A DNA stretch of 64,000 nucleotides from Chloranthus sessilifolius (Eukaryota > Streptophyta > Magnoliopsida > Chloranthales > Chloranthaceae): assembly GCA_021018995.1 (NCBI GenBank), contig CM037586.1, positions 147,788,060 to 147,852,059 on the forward strand, read 5' to 3'. Positions 22,873-34,279 of this stretch are shown one piece after another. The position numbers and the translations under genes are program-made. Below the pieces are notes generated by a model, which had not been told where the DNA came from, made no database searches, and saw nothing but the letters and a program-made list of their open reading frames with translations. How positions within the stretch are numbered: position 1 is the stretch's first letter; every line of letters begins with the position of its first letter.

Positions 22873-24015
22873 TCAATGGTGGTGGTGGTGGTGACGTGAA
22901 GTAGAGGGGGGTGTAGGTCGAGGTGGTGGTGGTGTTGGTGATAGTGGAATCAGCAGGTGGAATGACTGGGGTGGTACTGTGCCACCACGTGCACATGTGG
23001 TGTGGGCCGTGGAGGGGGGTGGTGGAATTGCAGCGCCTCGGGCACCGGTGGTGGTAAAGTCTTCAGAGATTGTAACTCTGCTCCATTCTTGGTGGGAGAA
23101 TGGTTTCACTGGATCGGTGGTCGCCACCTCGTGGGTGAGACAAAGATAGGTGGGTCGGATGAATATGCCTCTAGAATGTTAGAGATGATGCGCACGTAGG
23201 GCATCCCATCCCTAGCTCGAAGGTTGCCCTTCATGAGCTTCCCCTTGATGTACCTCATCCCTTCGAGGATGACCATGGTAACATCAAACCATCAGCCGTT
23301 ATAGGCCGCGATAGAGCTGTTGCACCAACTCAACACGCTCGGTGCTGTGGCGCATGGGGTAGAGGTTGGCGTGAAAAACAGAATCGAGCATCCACATATA
23401 ATGTGGAAGGTCAACCCTCTTAGACGAGGTGCCCGATCCCTTTTTCCCCTTGGTCATGTCGGCAAGGATATCGTCGACATTGACCAGCCCTGGGAAGGGT
23501 GGTAGTAATGTGGTCTCGGGTATATAGTCCAAGTAGCACTTGACTGCTTCTTGGACATGACGACGTGTGATGAGGTATTCACGACCCTCAATCGTGGTCT
23601 TCACCACGTCGTCAGTAGGGCCATCCTTGAGGCCTTGGTAAAATAACCTAACCAATCGTGGATAGTAGAACTTCCGGATTGGTTTGAGGAGGAAGGTGAG
23701 ACCGGCGTTGTTGAGGTAGTTTAGAGTCCAAATGGTCTCACCTTGGACCACTTCCTTATCAAAAAGGATCTTGTCGAAAATGTGTTCGACTTCAAAGATC
23801 TTGGCTGCCCACCACTCAGTGGGTTGTTCAGGGTTGACGGATGGTGGTGGAATAGGGCTTGCGTCTTGTGAAGATGCGCTCGTCGACCGGACGTAGTGTC
23901 CGATGTCGATGGTGAGGGTGTCCTCACAGGTGAAGGGGTTGGTGGTGCGACATTCTTATACCAGACGGCGCTTTGAAACTGCCCTCTTCGATGATAATCG
24001 AGTCTTAGGCGGCAT
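22873..24015 (-). pseudogene. Extra ORF between pol and 3' LTR (putative plant transposon protein-like)
   Basis: Starting at the ATG at 24013-24015 (MPPKTRLSSKRAVSKRRLV, basic and Arg-rich), the minus strand holds a broken coding stretch. An open piece at 23927-23721 is followed by the main frame from 23751 to 23299 (NYLNNAGLTFLLKPIRKFYY, LVRLFYQGLKDGP, IEGREYLITRRHVQEAVKCY, LPHYMWMLDSVFHANLYP), then a Pro/His-rich tail to 22873. The phrase YPRLVRLFYQGL followed by an 'EGREYLITRRHV' block matches the usual N-terminal half of putative plant transposon protein domains. At least two frameshifts and several stops are needed to read it through. It lies in the env-like position of the chromovirus and on its strand, but it could be from an older nested element. 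Confidence 0.5.
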
Positions 24016-24249
24016 TTTCGCTAAAATGCAAGGAACTAGGGTTTCTTATATGCAAATAATGAAGAGGAACAAAGATTAGGGTTTACCCAATCTTGAGAAG
24101 TTGCGTGAAGTCAAATCCAGTCGAGAATGGCTGGAAATGGTGCAAACCCTAGGTGGTTGAATCGCCGGAGAAGAAGAAGAACCGGATGCCCAAAAACTCA
24201 AAAGTCGAATGGTTTGAAAAACCCCCCTTTCACATATATATATTGGTTG

Positions 24250-24850
24250 GCTCGACTAGTCGAAATTCTCAGTTCGACTAGTCGAATTTCAAACTTGATA
24301 CCATCCCCGAATTCGATTAGTCGATTTTCTTAATTCGACTAGTCGGCTTTGATTTCGACTAGTCGAAATCCCATTTCGATCAGTCGAAATGATTGGGGTT
24401 CAAATTTCTAATTTTAGAGCCCACTGGAAGGACTCGATCGACATTAGTAAATCCGTGCTTCGATTAGTCGAATTTTAACTTCATTAAATATAATTCGACT
24501 AGTCGAAATCGTGTGCCCTTTTAAACTTCTACAACTCCCTCCATAACTCGATTAGTCGAATTCAATTTTCGACTAATCGATTTTCCCTTTATGTCCAATT
24601 CGATTAGTCGATTTCCCTTTCGACTAGTCGAATCGCCCACTTTCAGAAATCACTTTTAGACTCTTTAAGTAATTCGACTAGTCGAAATGTGAATTCGACT
24701 AATCGAAATTCCAAATTCGATTAGTCGAACCCTAGTTCGACTAGTCAAATTTTCTAACTTATTCTTTTGAACTCCTCGCTTTGGCATAGCGATGATTAAT
24801 CGATTTAACTTTCGATTAGTCGAATTGTCAATTCGACTAGTCGAAATGTC
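24250..24850. repeat. TCGACTAGTCGA palindrome tract between pol and extra ORF
   Basis: About twenty copies of TTCGACTAGTCGAA or one-base variants (CTAG, TTAG, TAATCG centres) occur with irregular 10-40 bp spacing. It resembles the tract inside the same element's LTR (21160-21640), so the motif occurs at two sites of one element. Confidence 0.9.
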
Positions 24851-24964
24851 TCAATTAATCAAAATTTTACAAAAATTTTCATTGAACAATTTGGATCAAA
24901 ATTTCCATTGAATTACCAGTATCGTGGAGATTTCACAACTATGTTTGCGGTTTACATCGAATTC

Positions 24965-27900
24965 TCACGTCGTTGGGAACAAGGCTGGATATTGTTCCTT
25001 CACATCGGCCTCTCGTTCCCAAGTAGCCTCTTCTTTTGGATGATTGTTCCACTGAACAAGCACTAAGGGAATCACTTTAGTGCGCAGTACTTGTTCTTTT
25101 CGATCCAAAATCTCCACTGGTTCCTCTATCATGCTCATGTCCTCACACATCTCTATAGGTTGCTTCCCTAATACATGAGACGGATCATTTACGTACTTCC
25201 TGAGCATCGATATGTGGAAAACATTATGCACTCGATCAAATAGCGGTGGTAAACCAATACGATATGCAACTTCACCTACTCGTCCCAAAATTTCGAACGG
25301 TCCAACATAACGTGGACTTAACTTTCCTCTCTTGCCAAATCTCATTACACCTTTCATAGGTGACACCTTTACAAACACGTGCTCGCCCACTTTATAGTCA
25401 ACACTAGTCCGCTTCATATCGGCGTAACTTTTCTGTCTACTCTGTGCTGTCTTCAACCTTTCTCTAATTATTTGAACGATGGTAGCGTTATCTTCAAGTA
25501 GCTTTGGTCCTAATACAAATTTCTCACCTGTTTCCTCCCAATTGAGAGGTGACTTGCATCGTCGTCCATACAGAGCTTCATACGGTGCCATGCCAATGCT
25601 CGTTTAGCGTTATTATATGCGAACTCGAGCATCGGTAGATACTCATCCCAGTATCCTTGCATATCAAGCATGCACGCCCTGAGCATGTCTTCTATTACCT
25701 GGTTCACTCGCTCTGTCTGTCCATCAGTTTGAGGATGGAAAGCTGAACTAAAGTCTAGCCGTGTTCCCATTCCTTCTTGAAATTTCTTCCAAAACTTGGA
25801 CGTATATGTGGATCACGATCCGAAACTATGCTGCTTGGAATACCATGTAATCTTACAATTTCCTTCATGTATAAATCTGCCAATCTTCTCGTATATCGTA
25901 GTGTTGTACGGCAAAAAGTCTGTTGATTTGGTCAATCGATTTCTGACGACCCAAATGGCATTGTGTCTCTTGGCAGTACGGGGTAATCCAACAATGAAAT
26001 CCATTGAGATCGATTCCCACTTCCATTCTGGTATTGGTAAAGGTTACAATAGTCCCGCAGGATGTCTATGATCAACCTTCACTTGCTGACAAGTCAAACA
26101 TCGTGACACATACTCGGCCACGTCTTGTTTTAGTCCTCTCCACCAGTAGTTCTTTTTCAAATCTTGGTACATTTTGGTGCTACCAGGGTGGATAGCATAA
26201 TTTGACTTATGGGCCTCATCGAGAATCGTTCGTCTTAGATCGGCGTTGTCCGGAATGCATAGACGGCCCTTAAACAATAAAGAACCATCTTCTTTTAATG
26301 AGAAGTCCGACCTGATGCCTTCACTCACGTCTTGATGAATCTTTGTTAATGTCGGATCTTTCATCTATAGATCGTGGATATGCTCAAATATCACTGGCTT
26401 TACTGATATGTTAGCCAAAAAGGATCCAGTGTCCTTTGACTCAATGTTCGCATCATAGAGTGCCAGGTCTTCCAATAATTTCCATCGGTGCATACCCAAA
26501 ATCAAAGAAGCTAACTGAGCTGAACCTTTTCAACTCAATGCATCGGCTACTACATTCGCCTTGCCTGGATGGTATTGTATGGAGCAATCGTAATCCTTGA
26601 GGAATTCCATCCATCTGCGCTGTCTCATGTTGAGTTCTTTCTGTGTAAACAGGTATCGGAGGCTCTTATGATCGGTGAAAATTTCAAAGGTTTCACCATA
26701 CAAGTAATGTCTCCAAATCTTCAGCGCAAAAATGACTGCTGCTAGTTCCAAGTCATGAGTCGGGTAATTTTTCTCGTGTTCTTTCAACTGTCTTGATCCG
26801 TAAGCTATCACCTTCTTGTATTGGTTGAGCACACAACCAAGGCCATTGTATGACGCGTCGCTGTACACGGCGTATCCTCCACTGCCTGAAGGAATCGCTA
26901 ACACTGGAGCCGAAGTGAGTCTCGTTTTGAGTTCTTGGAAACTCTTCTCACATGCCTCACTCCACTCAAACCTTGAATCTTTTCGTGTCAGCTTTGTGAG
27001 AGGTCCCGATATCTTTGAAAACCCCTCAACAAAACGTCGATAATAGCCTGCTAAGCCCAGAAAACTTCGGACATCGGTCACTGTCTTTGGTTGCTCCCAT
27101 TTGACTACTGCTTCTATCTTTGCTGGATCTACAGTGACACCATGCTTTGAGACAACATGTCCCAAAAAGCTAACTTCTTCCAACCAAAACTCACACTTGC
27201 TGAGTTTGGCGTATAATTGGTGTTCACGTAGCGTCTGTAGAGCAATCCTCAAATGTTCTTCGTGTTCCGTCTTGGATTTGGAGTATATAAGTATATCATC
27301 GACAAATACTACGACGCAGGAGTCCAAGTGTGGTTTAAACACTCGGTTCATCAGATCCATAAACGACGCCGGAGCATTCGTTAATCCAAACGGCATCACA
27401 AGGAATTCATAGTGTCCATACCGCGTCCGGAAAGCTGTCTTTTGAATGTCCTCAGCTTTGACTCGCAACTGATGATACCCAGATCTCAGGTTCGATCTTG
27501 GAAAAATACCTTACTCCTTGCAGTTGGTCGAATAGATCGTCAATTCTAGGCAAAGGGTAGCGGTTCTTCACAGTGAGTTTGTTCAATTGCCGATAGTCAA
27601 TGCATAGCCGCATTGACCCATCCTTCTTCTTAACAAACAAGACCGGTGCTCCCCATGGAGATACACTTGGTCTAACAAACCCCTTGTCCATAAGCTCTTG
27701 TAGTTGTTCCTTCAACTCCTTTAACTCAGCGGGAGCCATCCTATAAGGTGCTTTCGAAATAGGCTCCGTTCCTGGTGCTAAGTCAATGGCGAATTCTACT
27801 TCTCTCTCTGGAGGTAGTCCAGGCAATTCTTCTGGAAACACGTCAGCGAAGTCTCGCACAACTGCTATCTCAGAAATGACATTCTTTTCTTCCTTGTCCC

Positions 27901-28287
27901 CCTTTAAGAAAGCTAAGTATCCACTCAACCCTTTCTGATCATCTTTTCGGCCTTTACTGCTGAGATCAGTGGTACTGATGACGACCTCACTCCTTGAAAC
28001 CGAAATGATCTTCTTGTGTTGGGTCTGAAGATAACCACCTTGTTCTTGCAATCGACGGTTGCACAATGTTGCGCCAACCAGTCCATGCCAAGGATTACAT
28101 CAAACCCTTGCATGTCTAACAGTATCAGCTTCGCTTCTAGTTCATGCACCTCCAAATCTCGAACTGCTACGATGATGGATTTGCAAGCTAACTCCGTGTC
28201 TACTAACTCTCCAGTCGGAATAGACACAGATAGGACGAAATCTAACGTCTCTGGAATAATCTTCATCTTCTTAGCGAAAAATGTCAA
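24965..28287 (-). pseudogene. Chromovirus pol: protease, RT, RNase H, integrase, chromodomain-like tail
   Basis: This is the retrotransposon polyprotein that copies RNA to DNA and inserts it. Readable blocks: aspartic protease-like ([16 protein letters not shown], about 28287-27930); RT with [28 protein letters not shown] and the active site [11 protein letters not shown]; RNase H ([35 protein letters not shown]); integrase His/Cys finger (EAHKSNYAIHPGS, CLTCQQVK) and core pieces ([27 protein letters not shown]); and a tail with VHNVFHISMLRKYV and VQWNNHPKEEATWERE, the chromodomain-like end of Tekay/Del elements. Breaks: frameshifts near 27930 and 27490, TGA at 26527-26529, TAG near 26365, and several frameshifts in the integrase (25.5-26.0 kb). 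It cannot encode a working polyprotein. Confidence 0.9.
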
Positions 28288-28640
28288 TCGATCGACCTTT
28301 TAAGGTCGATTGATCGACATTGACCATTGCGCTTCCCTAGGCATTGGAATTGAATTCTGAGAGAGTCGATTGATCAACCTAACATGTCGATCGATCGATA
28401 ACGGCGCATGCAGAGTATGAAACGACGTGACACTTAAATCACCTTGGGAAAACGCGACATTTAGAGTCGATCAATCGACTACGAACATCGACTGATCGAC
28501 AATAAAGACAAATAAAGAAAACCATTCCTGATCATAAATTTCCACATTTAATGTCGATTGATCGACAAAAGATGGTCGATCAATCAACCAATCGTCTAAT
28601 TATCGATCAATCGACGGTTAATGTCGATCGATCGACCAAA
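28288..28640. repeat. 3' region with TCGATTGATCGA palindromes
   Basis: Eight or more variants of GTCGATTGATCGAC occur in 350 bp, including GTCGATCGATCGAC and a pair at 28288-28320 that read as one long inverted repeat (CAATCGATCGACCTT/AAGGTCGATTGATCGAC). They follow the end of pol and the conserved phrase GGTTGCCTCCCAAGAAGCG at about 28671, as in the sister element at 34223. Confidence 0.85.
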
Positions 28641-28732
28641 CCCAAAAATTATTATTTATTTTTTTACATGGGTTGCCTCCCAAGAAGCGTTAAGTTTAAT
28701 GTCGCCAGTCCGACAGTTCAGATTTTTCAATT

Positions 28733-30686
28733 TCATCCCGATCGATCGGGATTTCTCAGTTCAATTTCATCAAAATTTTCAATAAAATTCTCCAAAAACG
28801 GTTTTACCCGTTGCCCATTAACTCGAAACTTACTTTCATTTCGCAAGTTGCAAAGTTCAACCGCTCCATTTGGAAATATCCGATTCCCCAAGAATGGACC
28901 GCTCCATCGAGTTTTGAGCTTCCCTGAGAACAAATGGAGTCTTGAGTTATATAACAGTACCTTCTATCCCAAAGTGAATGATTTCCTGAGAATAGACTGA
29001 TCATGAACACGCTTCATGGGGTCTTTGTAGGACTTGACACAATCATATGCATCAACTCTTATTTCTTCCAATTCTGTAACTTCAAGTTTTCACATTTCAC
29101 CCGCTTTGTGCAAGTCAAAATTTAAAGACTTGACAGCCCAATAGGCTCGATGTTCCAATTCAACAGGTAAATGACAATCTTTACCAAAAACCATTCTATA
29201 AGGGGACATTCCTATGTGAGCTTTGAACGCTGTCTGATATGCCCAGAGTGTGTCGTTTAATTTCAATGACCAATCCTTCCGATTAGGCTTTATCGTTTTC
29301 TCTAAGATGCGTTTGATTTCCCGATTCGAAACCTCAACTTGTCCACTGGTTTGAGGGTGGTATGGTGTAGCCACTTTGGGCGTGATCCCATACTTTCTCA
29401 TGAGCTGCTCAAACACTTTATTATAGAATTGTTTTCCACCGTCGCTAATAATCAAGCGTGGTGTACCGAATCTTGGAAATATCTCATTCTTAAGAAATTT
29501 AACAACCACTCTGTGATCGTTAGTTTTGCAGAACATTGCTTCAACCCATTTTGAAACATAGTCCACAGCAATTAGGATGTATAATTTTTCAAACGAATTC
29601 GGGAATGAGCCCATGAAGTCTATTCCCCATACATCAAACAGTTCGACTTCCAGGATTGGATTTAAAGGCATCATATTTCTTTTTGAAATTCTGCCTAACA
29701 TTTGACAGTTACTGCATGAAATGCAGTGCTGTGAAAATCTTTAAAGATTGTTGGCCAATAAAATTCACGTTGGAGAATTTTAGTCGCAGTCTTTCTTGAG
29801 CTAAAATGTCCTCCACAGGACAGCTCATGACAGAATGAAATAATTTTTGATTTCTCATGTTTCGGAATGCATCTTCTGATAATTTGATCAGCACAATATT
29901 TAAACAAGTATGGGTCCTCGAAAAAATAATTCTTAGCTCGTGCTAGAAAAACAACTTTTTCGTTTTTATTTCAATGCTTAGGTATCTGATCTGTCACCAA
30001 ATAGTTGACCAGATCTGCATACCACGGTAAATGTTCAGCAGCGAGCAATTGTTCATCAGGAAAATTTTCCAGAATTGGAATCAAATATTCAGATTTTTCA
30101 ACAATGATTCGAGATAAATGATCAGCGATCACATTTTCTGACCCTTTTTTATCTTTGATTTCGAGGTTGAACTCTTGCAGAAGTAAAATCCACCAGATCA
30201 AACGGGCTTTTGCATCCTTCTTCGCAAAGAGGTAGCGAAGAGCTGCATGATCAGTAAACAGTATAACTTTCGATCCCAACAAATAGGATCGAAATTTATC
30301 CAAGGCAAAGACTACTGCTAGGAGTTCCTTTTCCGTGGTAGAGTAATTTAGTTGCGCATCATTTAGAGTGCGACTTGCATAATAGATGACATGCGACACT
30401 TTCTCTACCCTTTGCCCTAGAACAGCTCCTATAGCATAATCCGATGCATTACACATGATTTCGAAAGGTAGCGTCCAGTCTGGAGATTGGATTATAGGAG
30501 CTTTGACCAATTCAGGCTTTATACTTTCAAAGGAGCTTTGACACTTTTCATCAAAAATGAATGCAACATCTTTAGCCAACAGATTGCACAATTGTTTCAC
30601 AATTTTGCTGAAATCCTTTTTGAAGCGTCGATAAAAACTAGCGTGTCTAAGGAAAGACCTTACTTCTTTGACTGTTCTGGGTGGTG
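28733..30686 (-). pseudogene. Athila-like pol, 3' segment: RNase H, integrase, C-terminal domain
   Basis: It continues the RT of the segment at 42548-44525. Blocks: end of RT ([19 protein letters not shown]); RNase H ([53 protein letters not shown]); integrase finger region near 29900-29700 (CHELSCGGHFSSRKTATK); core [38 protein letters not shown]; and a C-terminal block ([31 protein letters not shown]) ending near 28733. The integrase core is open for 203 codons (29701-29090), but frameshifts separate it from both sides. The Athila assignment rests on the VSNREIKR...WAYQTAFK...CHLPVELEH series and the tRNA-Asp primer site. Confidence 0.88.
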
Positions 30687-30691
30687 GAAGG
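30687..30691. repeat. Target-site duplication GAAGG, left copy
   Basis: GAAGG at 30687-30691 matches 42548-42552 exactly and flanks the TGATG...CATCA ends of the inner element. It marks a complete, single insertion event. Confidence 0.93.
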
Positions 30692-31090
30692 TGATGTAAT
30701 TTTAAATATAACCCTTGCAAGTGCACAAGATCTATTGCAGTAAGGCAAGAACAAGGGTGTCGAACCCACAGGAAAATATGAATTTTAATTAATTCTTTCA
30801 GAGATTTAAAAACGTCCCTAAGGAAGTACCAAAGGGCAGATTCAATTTTACCAAAATTTATCACACTTTTCCTAAATGCAGAAAAATAAATTAATCTAAA
30901 CAACTAATTACCGATAAATCTAAGAACAGTATTTAAAGATGATCAAGGAATATGTTATCCCAGATTTGTACCCCTTCTCTATCATTAAAACTCACAGTTT
31001 CATTAAAGCATCATTCACACCATCATTCGTCTATAGAGATGATTCGTAATAAAATATGATCATCAATCCGACATATCCTATCTAAAAATA

Positions 31091-31207
31091 ATGACTCAGC
31101 CTATTATTGCGGTATGAGTCATGTAAGAAGCATAGTGTATCTCATGATGTTTAGATCACAATAGTAAAAATCTAGCGATTATAGCCGTTGATACGCGCAA
31201 TCAACGG
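31091..31207 (-). repeat. Two hairpins in LTR B
   Basis: ATGACTCA (31091-31098) pairs with TGAGTCAT (31115-31122). CCGTTGAT (31185-31192) pairs with ATCAACGG (31200-31207) around the 7-nt loop ACGCGCA. Both are found at the matching place in LTR C (41421-41452 and 41555-41577). Confidence 0.8.
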
Positions 31208-31699
31208 TCATAACAAGCATTCAATATATTTTCAATAACACAAACCTTTAGCAAAACGATTCCATGATGACAATAAATCGACTATGGTATTAATCATAAA
31301 TAAGGGTATTTATCTGGGGATCGCATCTTCCTCGATCTACTGATTTAGCCGCTCATCTTTGGTGTATGATCTCCTTGTTCATTCAAAGTCATTCCTCTTT
31401 TTATTTCTTTCAAAAGATCTTTGTTTACAATGCCTTTTCCTAAATACAATCTATGCTTTCATGAACGTAAAGGAAAAACAATGTAAATCCTAGGTACAAT
31501 CTACCCAAATGGAACCCTAGAAGAAGGAGAAAGAAGAACTCTTGAAAAGATGCCAAGAGGAGTCTAAAACCAAAAATAATAATAATGAATAATAATCCTC
31601 TAAAAAATTCTCTCCAAAAACTCTAAAAAAGAAAAGCAAAAACTAACTCTCTAATTATCTATCTCTAATTCCTCTTTCTTTTCGAAGTGTTTGATCCGC

Positions 31700-31708
31700 T
31701 TTAAATAG
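31700..31708 (-). promoter_or_regulatory. TATA-like box of LTR B
   Basis: The minus strand reads CTATTTAAA followed by GCGG. It is conserved at the same place in LTRs A, C and D. Confidence 0.6.
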
Positions 31709-32177
31709 AGCCGAAGTTTGCCAGCCGCAGAGGTGTTCCAACTCGAAAATTTAGGGTTGATTAATCGACCCAATAGGGTCGATGCATCGACCTCCCAGAT
31801 TTTCGTGAATTCCCGCCGAACTTTGCATCAGACACTGCTTCAGTATTTTGGCCATAACATTCCGTCCCGAACTCAGATTGAGGCGATTCTTGCGCTGTTG
31901 GAAAGCTGACAGAAAGCTCTACAACGTTTGGGTTTTGATAATTTCATAATTTGGCTGTCTTGAAGGTTCAAATTGATCTGCAAGTTGCACCAGGTTCTCG
32001 ATGACCCAAAGTTATAGTGTTTTGACATTATTTTCAGAATTCTTGAGCTGTTTTTTGCACTTAGCTTGTATTTACCTGAAACACTTCAAATCTAATAATT
32101 CTTATAAGATAGCCTTCATCGGATAGCTAAATGTAGGTATCTAGGGATAAAATATCATCATATTTCACTACTCATCA

Positions 32178-33890
32178 CACCCTCAAACCTACACTTTACT
32201 AGTCTTCGAGCAAAGCAGAGTAAAGAAAATAAATGTCACTTTCGTAAGGAACACGATTGCACTTAGCATGTGCAACAAGCCTTTAAACCCCTAGGTGAAC
32301 TCTAGTGGAGGAGTTGTATCTCCTGAGGGTTTACAGTGAAGTTACCCACAAACTTCCAAAATTTTCAAACCATCGGCAAAATTGAGTTTTCAAAACATGA
32401 TTTTTTATAACATATATATTATTCAAAAATAAAAAAATTAATTGTTTCAATATGTGAATCATCAATCTTAAATATTAATGTCATGTCAATCATGCTAGTA
32501 TCCATTCAAATTAATCTAATGCTCAAATTGTTAAACAACTCATCCATTTATGCCTAAACGTGAAGTGTGTGCATACCCAAACCAAGATTCATCCATCTTG
32601 GAACTAGTCCAAACGGAAAACAGTCGAATCTGTTGTCTCGACTCAATCCTCACTTTAGGTATACTCTCGAAATAAAATCACTCCGATGATGGGTAAGCTT
32701 TCGCACATATGTGAGAGATCAATACAAAACAAGCAAAAAGGTCTCACATGATAACTGAAACACGATGTAATCAATGAACAAAATCAAATCTCATAAGAAC
32801 AGATATTTGTATATCCTAAGCATGTCATATCAAGTGTCATAAGTATCATATATTTACTCTCCACAAGGCAGTTACCAATGCAAGATCAGATCATGAAGGT
32901 CTTTTGTAGGATTGTAATGGGGCTCAGGAAAGGGTAAGAAAGAAAGGGAATTGAGATTCAAAATTTCTGAGAAATCGGAAAAGAAACAAACTTCTGATTT
33001 TTCTATTTCTCTTCTTTTTCTTTTCTAATCTCTCACTATTTTTCTCAATATTTTTCTATTTTTCTCAACTTTCTTTTTCTTTTGAATTTTCTTTTCTTGA
33101 AGCACCTCATATTTTTCATTATTTTTTACAATTTTCTTTTTCTTTTTCTCCCCCCTTTTTCTTTTATATTTTTGCCATACACTCTCAGTAAACACCACAA
33201 CTCAGTATCTCTCCACTTACTCTCTTTTCGTTTATTTTCATCTCTCGTTCCTAATTTCTCATAAATAAGAAGGGTAAAGCTGAATTTTCGTAAATAGTGA
33301 ACGGTTAAAGGTTAACGTGGCTTATCAAAGAATGTATAAAGGTAAATTTTTTCAATAGGCTCAAAGAGGTACTAGAAGGATAAATTTATATGAGGTGGGG
33401 CATTTAATCACAAACGAGCCAAAGATGGCCTTCAATCATACCCTTAAAAGATGGTAACCTTGCCTATTTGTCTTGAGTAGATATACAGTACGTTCTAACA
33501 CAATAATATGAATTTGATTTCATGCAAAGCCACAAGCCAAAGTAAAATGTATGAGATTATACAAAGTAATTCGTATTCAAAGAAAACTCTGAGTTTATGT
33601 ATTCACTCATCAATGACGAGAAATTAGCTCTAAAGCTCACTGGGTTTAGTCTCCACTAAGAACCTAAGATTCAACATTCAAAACAGTTCATCGATTCTAA
33701 GTCTTAGCTTGGTGTAAGTGTAAAAATTCTAAGCATGAATATCAAAATTACCCATAAAATATCACATTAAGCTTCATTATCCTAGATACAAGCATTCAAA
33801 ATCTGACATCGATATTCTCAAAATTAAATTCACATGCATCATCAACTAAAGTTTGAAAACTATCGAAAAATAATTCATATATGATGGTTC

Positions 33891-33926
<36 letters not shown>

Positions 33927-34279
33927 ATATGAAGAAAAATAAGAAAGTGACGCAAGATAGAGAATCATACCCCCAAACCTAAAAATGATAATGTCCTCAT
34001 TGATTGAAATAGGTATTGCACCCCCAAACCTGTTGAAAAGTACCTCAACACAAAGATCAGGTGCAGAGAATATGTGCATAAAATTAGAACATGATCAAAA
34101 ATAGATTGAAGGTAATGTGGCTACACTAATTTGGAAATTAAAAACAACCTAAACTAAACTAAAAACTAATATTCTAGAACTAACAAAAACAAAAATGAAA
34201 ACGAAAATAAATAAAACACACTGGGTTGCCTCCCAGGAAGCACTGAGTTTAAGTGTTGACAGCTCGACCACTTCATTGA
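32178..34279 (-). other. Polypurine tract and long 3' region of the inner Athila-like element
   Basis: Next to LTR B the minus strand reads TAGGTTTGAGGGTG, the likely polypurine tract. A second purine tract (TTTAGGTTTGGGGGTATGA, minus strand, near 33970-33985) follows CAATGAGGACATTATC and may be an internal plus-strand primer. The phrase recurs on the + strand near 48685-48725. Also present are a (TA)n run at 33896-33922 and a T/C-rich tract at 32990-33180. No coding frame is supported. Confidence 0.6.

Larger units (their letters stand above)
19686..28287 (-). mobile_element. Tekay/Del-like Ty3/gypsy chromovirus, 5' part missing
   Basis: In minus-strand order: protease, reverse transcriptase, RNase H, integrase and chromodomain-like tail (28287 to 24965), a palindrome-rich spacer, an extra ORF (24015 to 22873), a polypurine tract and a 3' LTR (22217 to 19686). 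Gag and the 5' LTR are absent: at about 28287 the protease frame runs into the 3' region of the neighbouring Athila-like element. The LTR inserted into the ORF at 19186-19685. No target duplication can be tested because the 5' LTR is lost. Confidence 0.85.
30692..32177 (-). repeat. Athila-type LTR 'B' (3' LTR, 1486 bp)
   Basis: The + strand starts TGATGTAATTTTAAAT and ends CACTACTCATCA, next to a polypurine tract. Its partner is LTR C. Hairpins lie at 31091-31122 and 31185-31207. The TATA-like box is at 31700-31708. Palindromes TCGATTAATCGA and TCGATGCATCGA lie near 31750-31790. It lacks a 40-bp hairpin module present in C. Confidence 0.93.
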
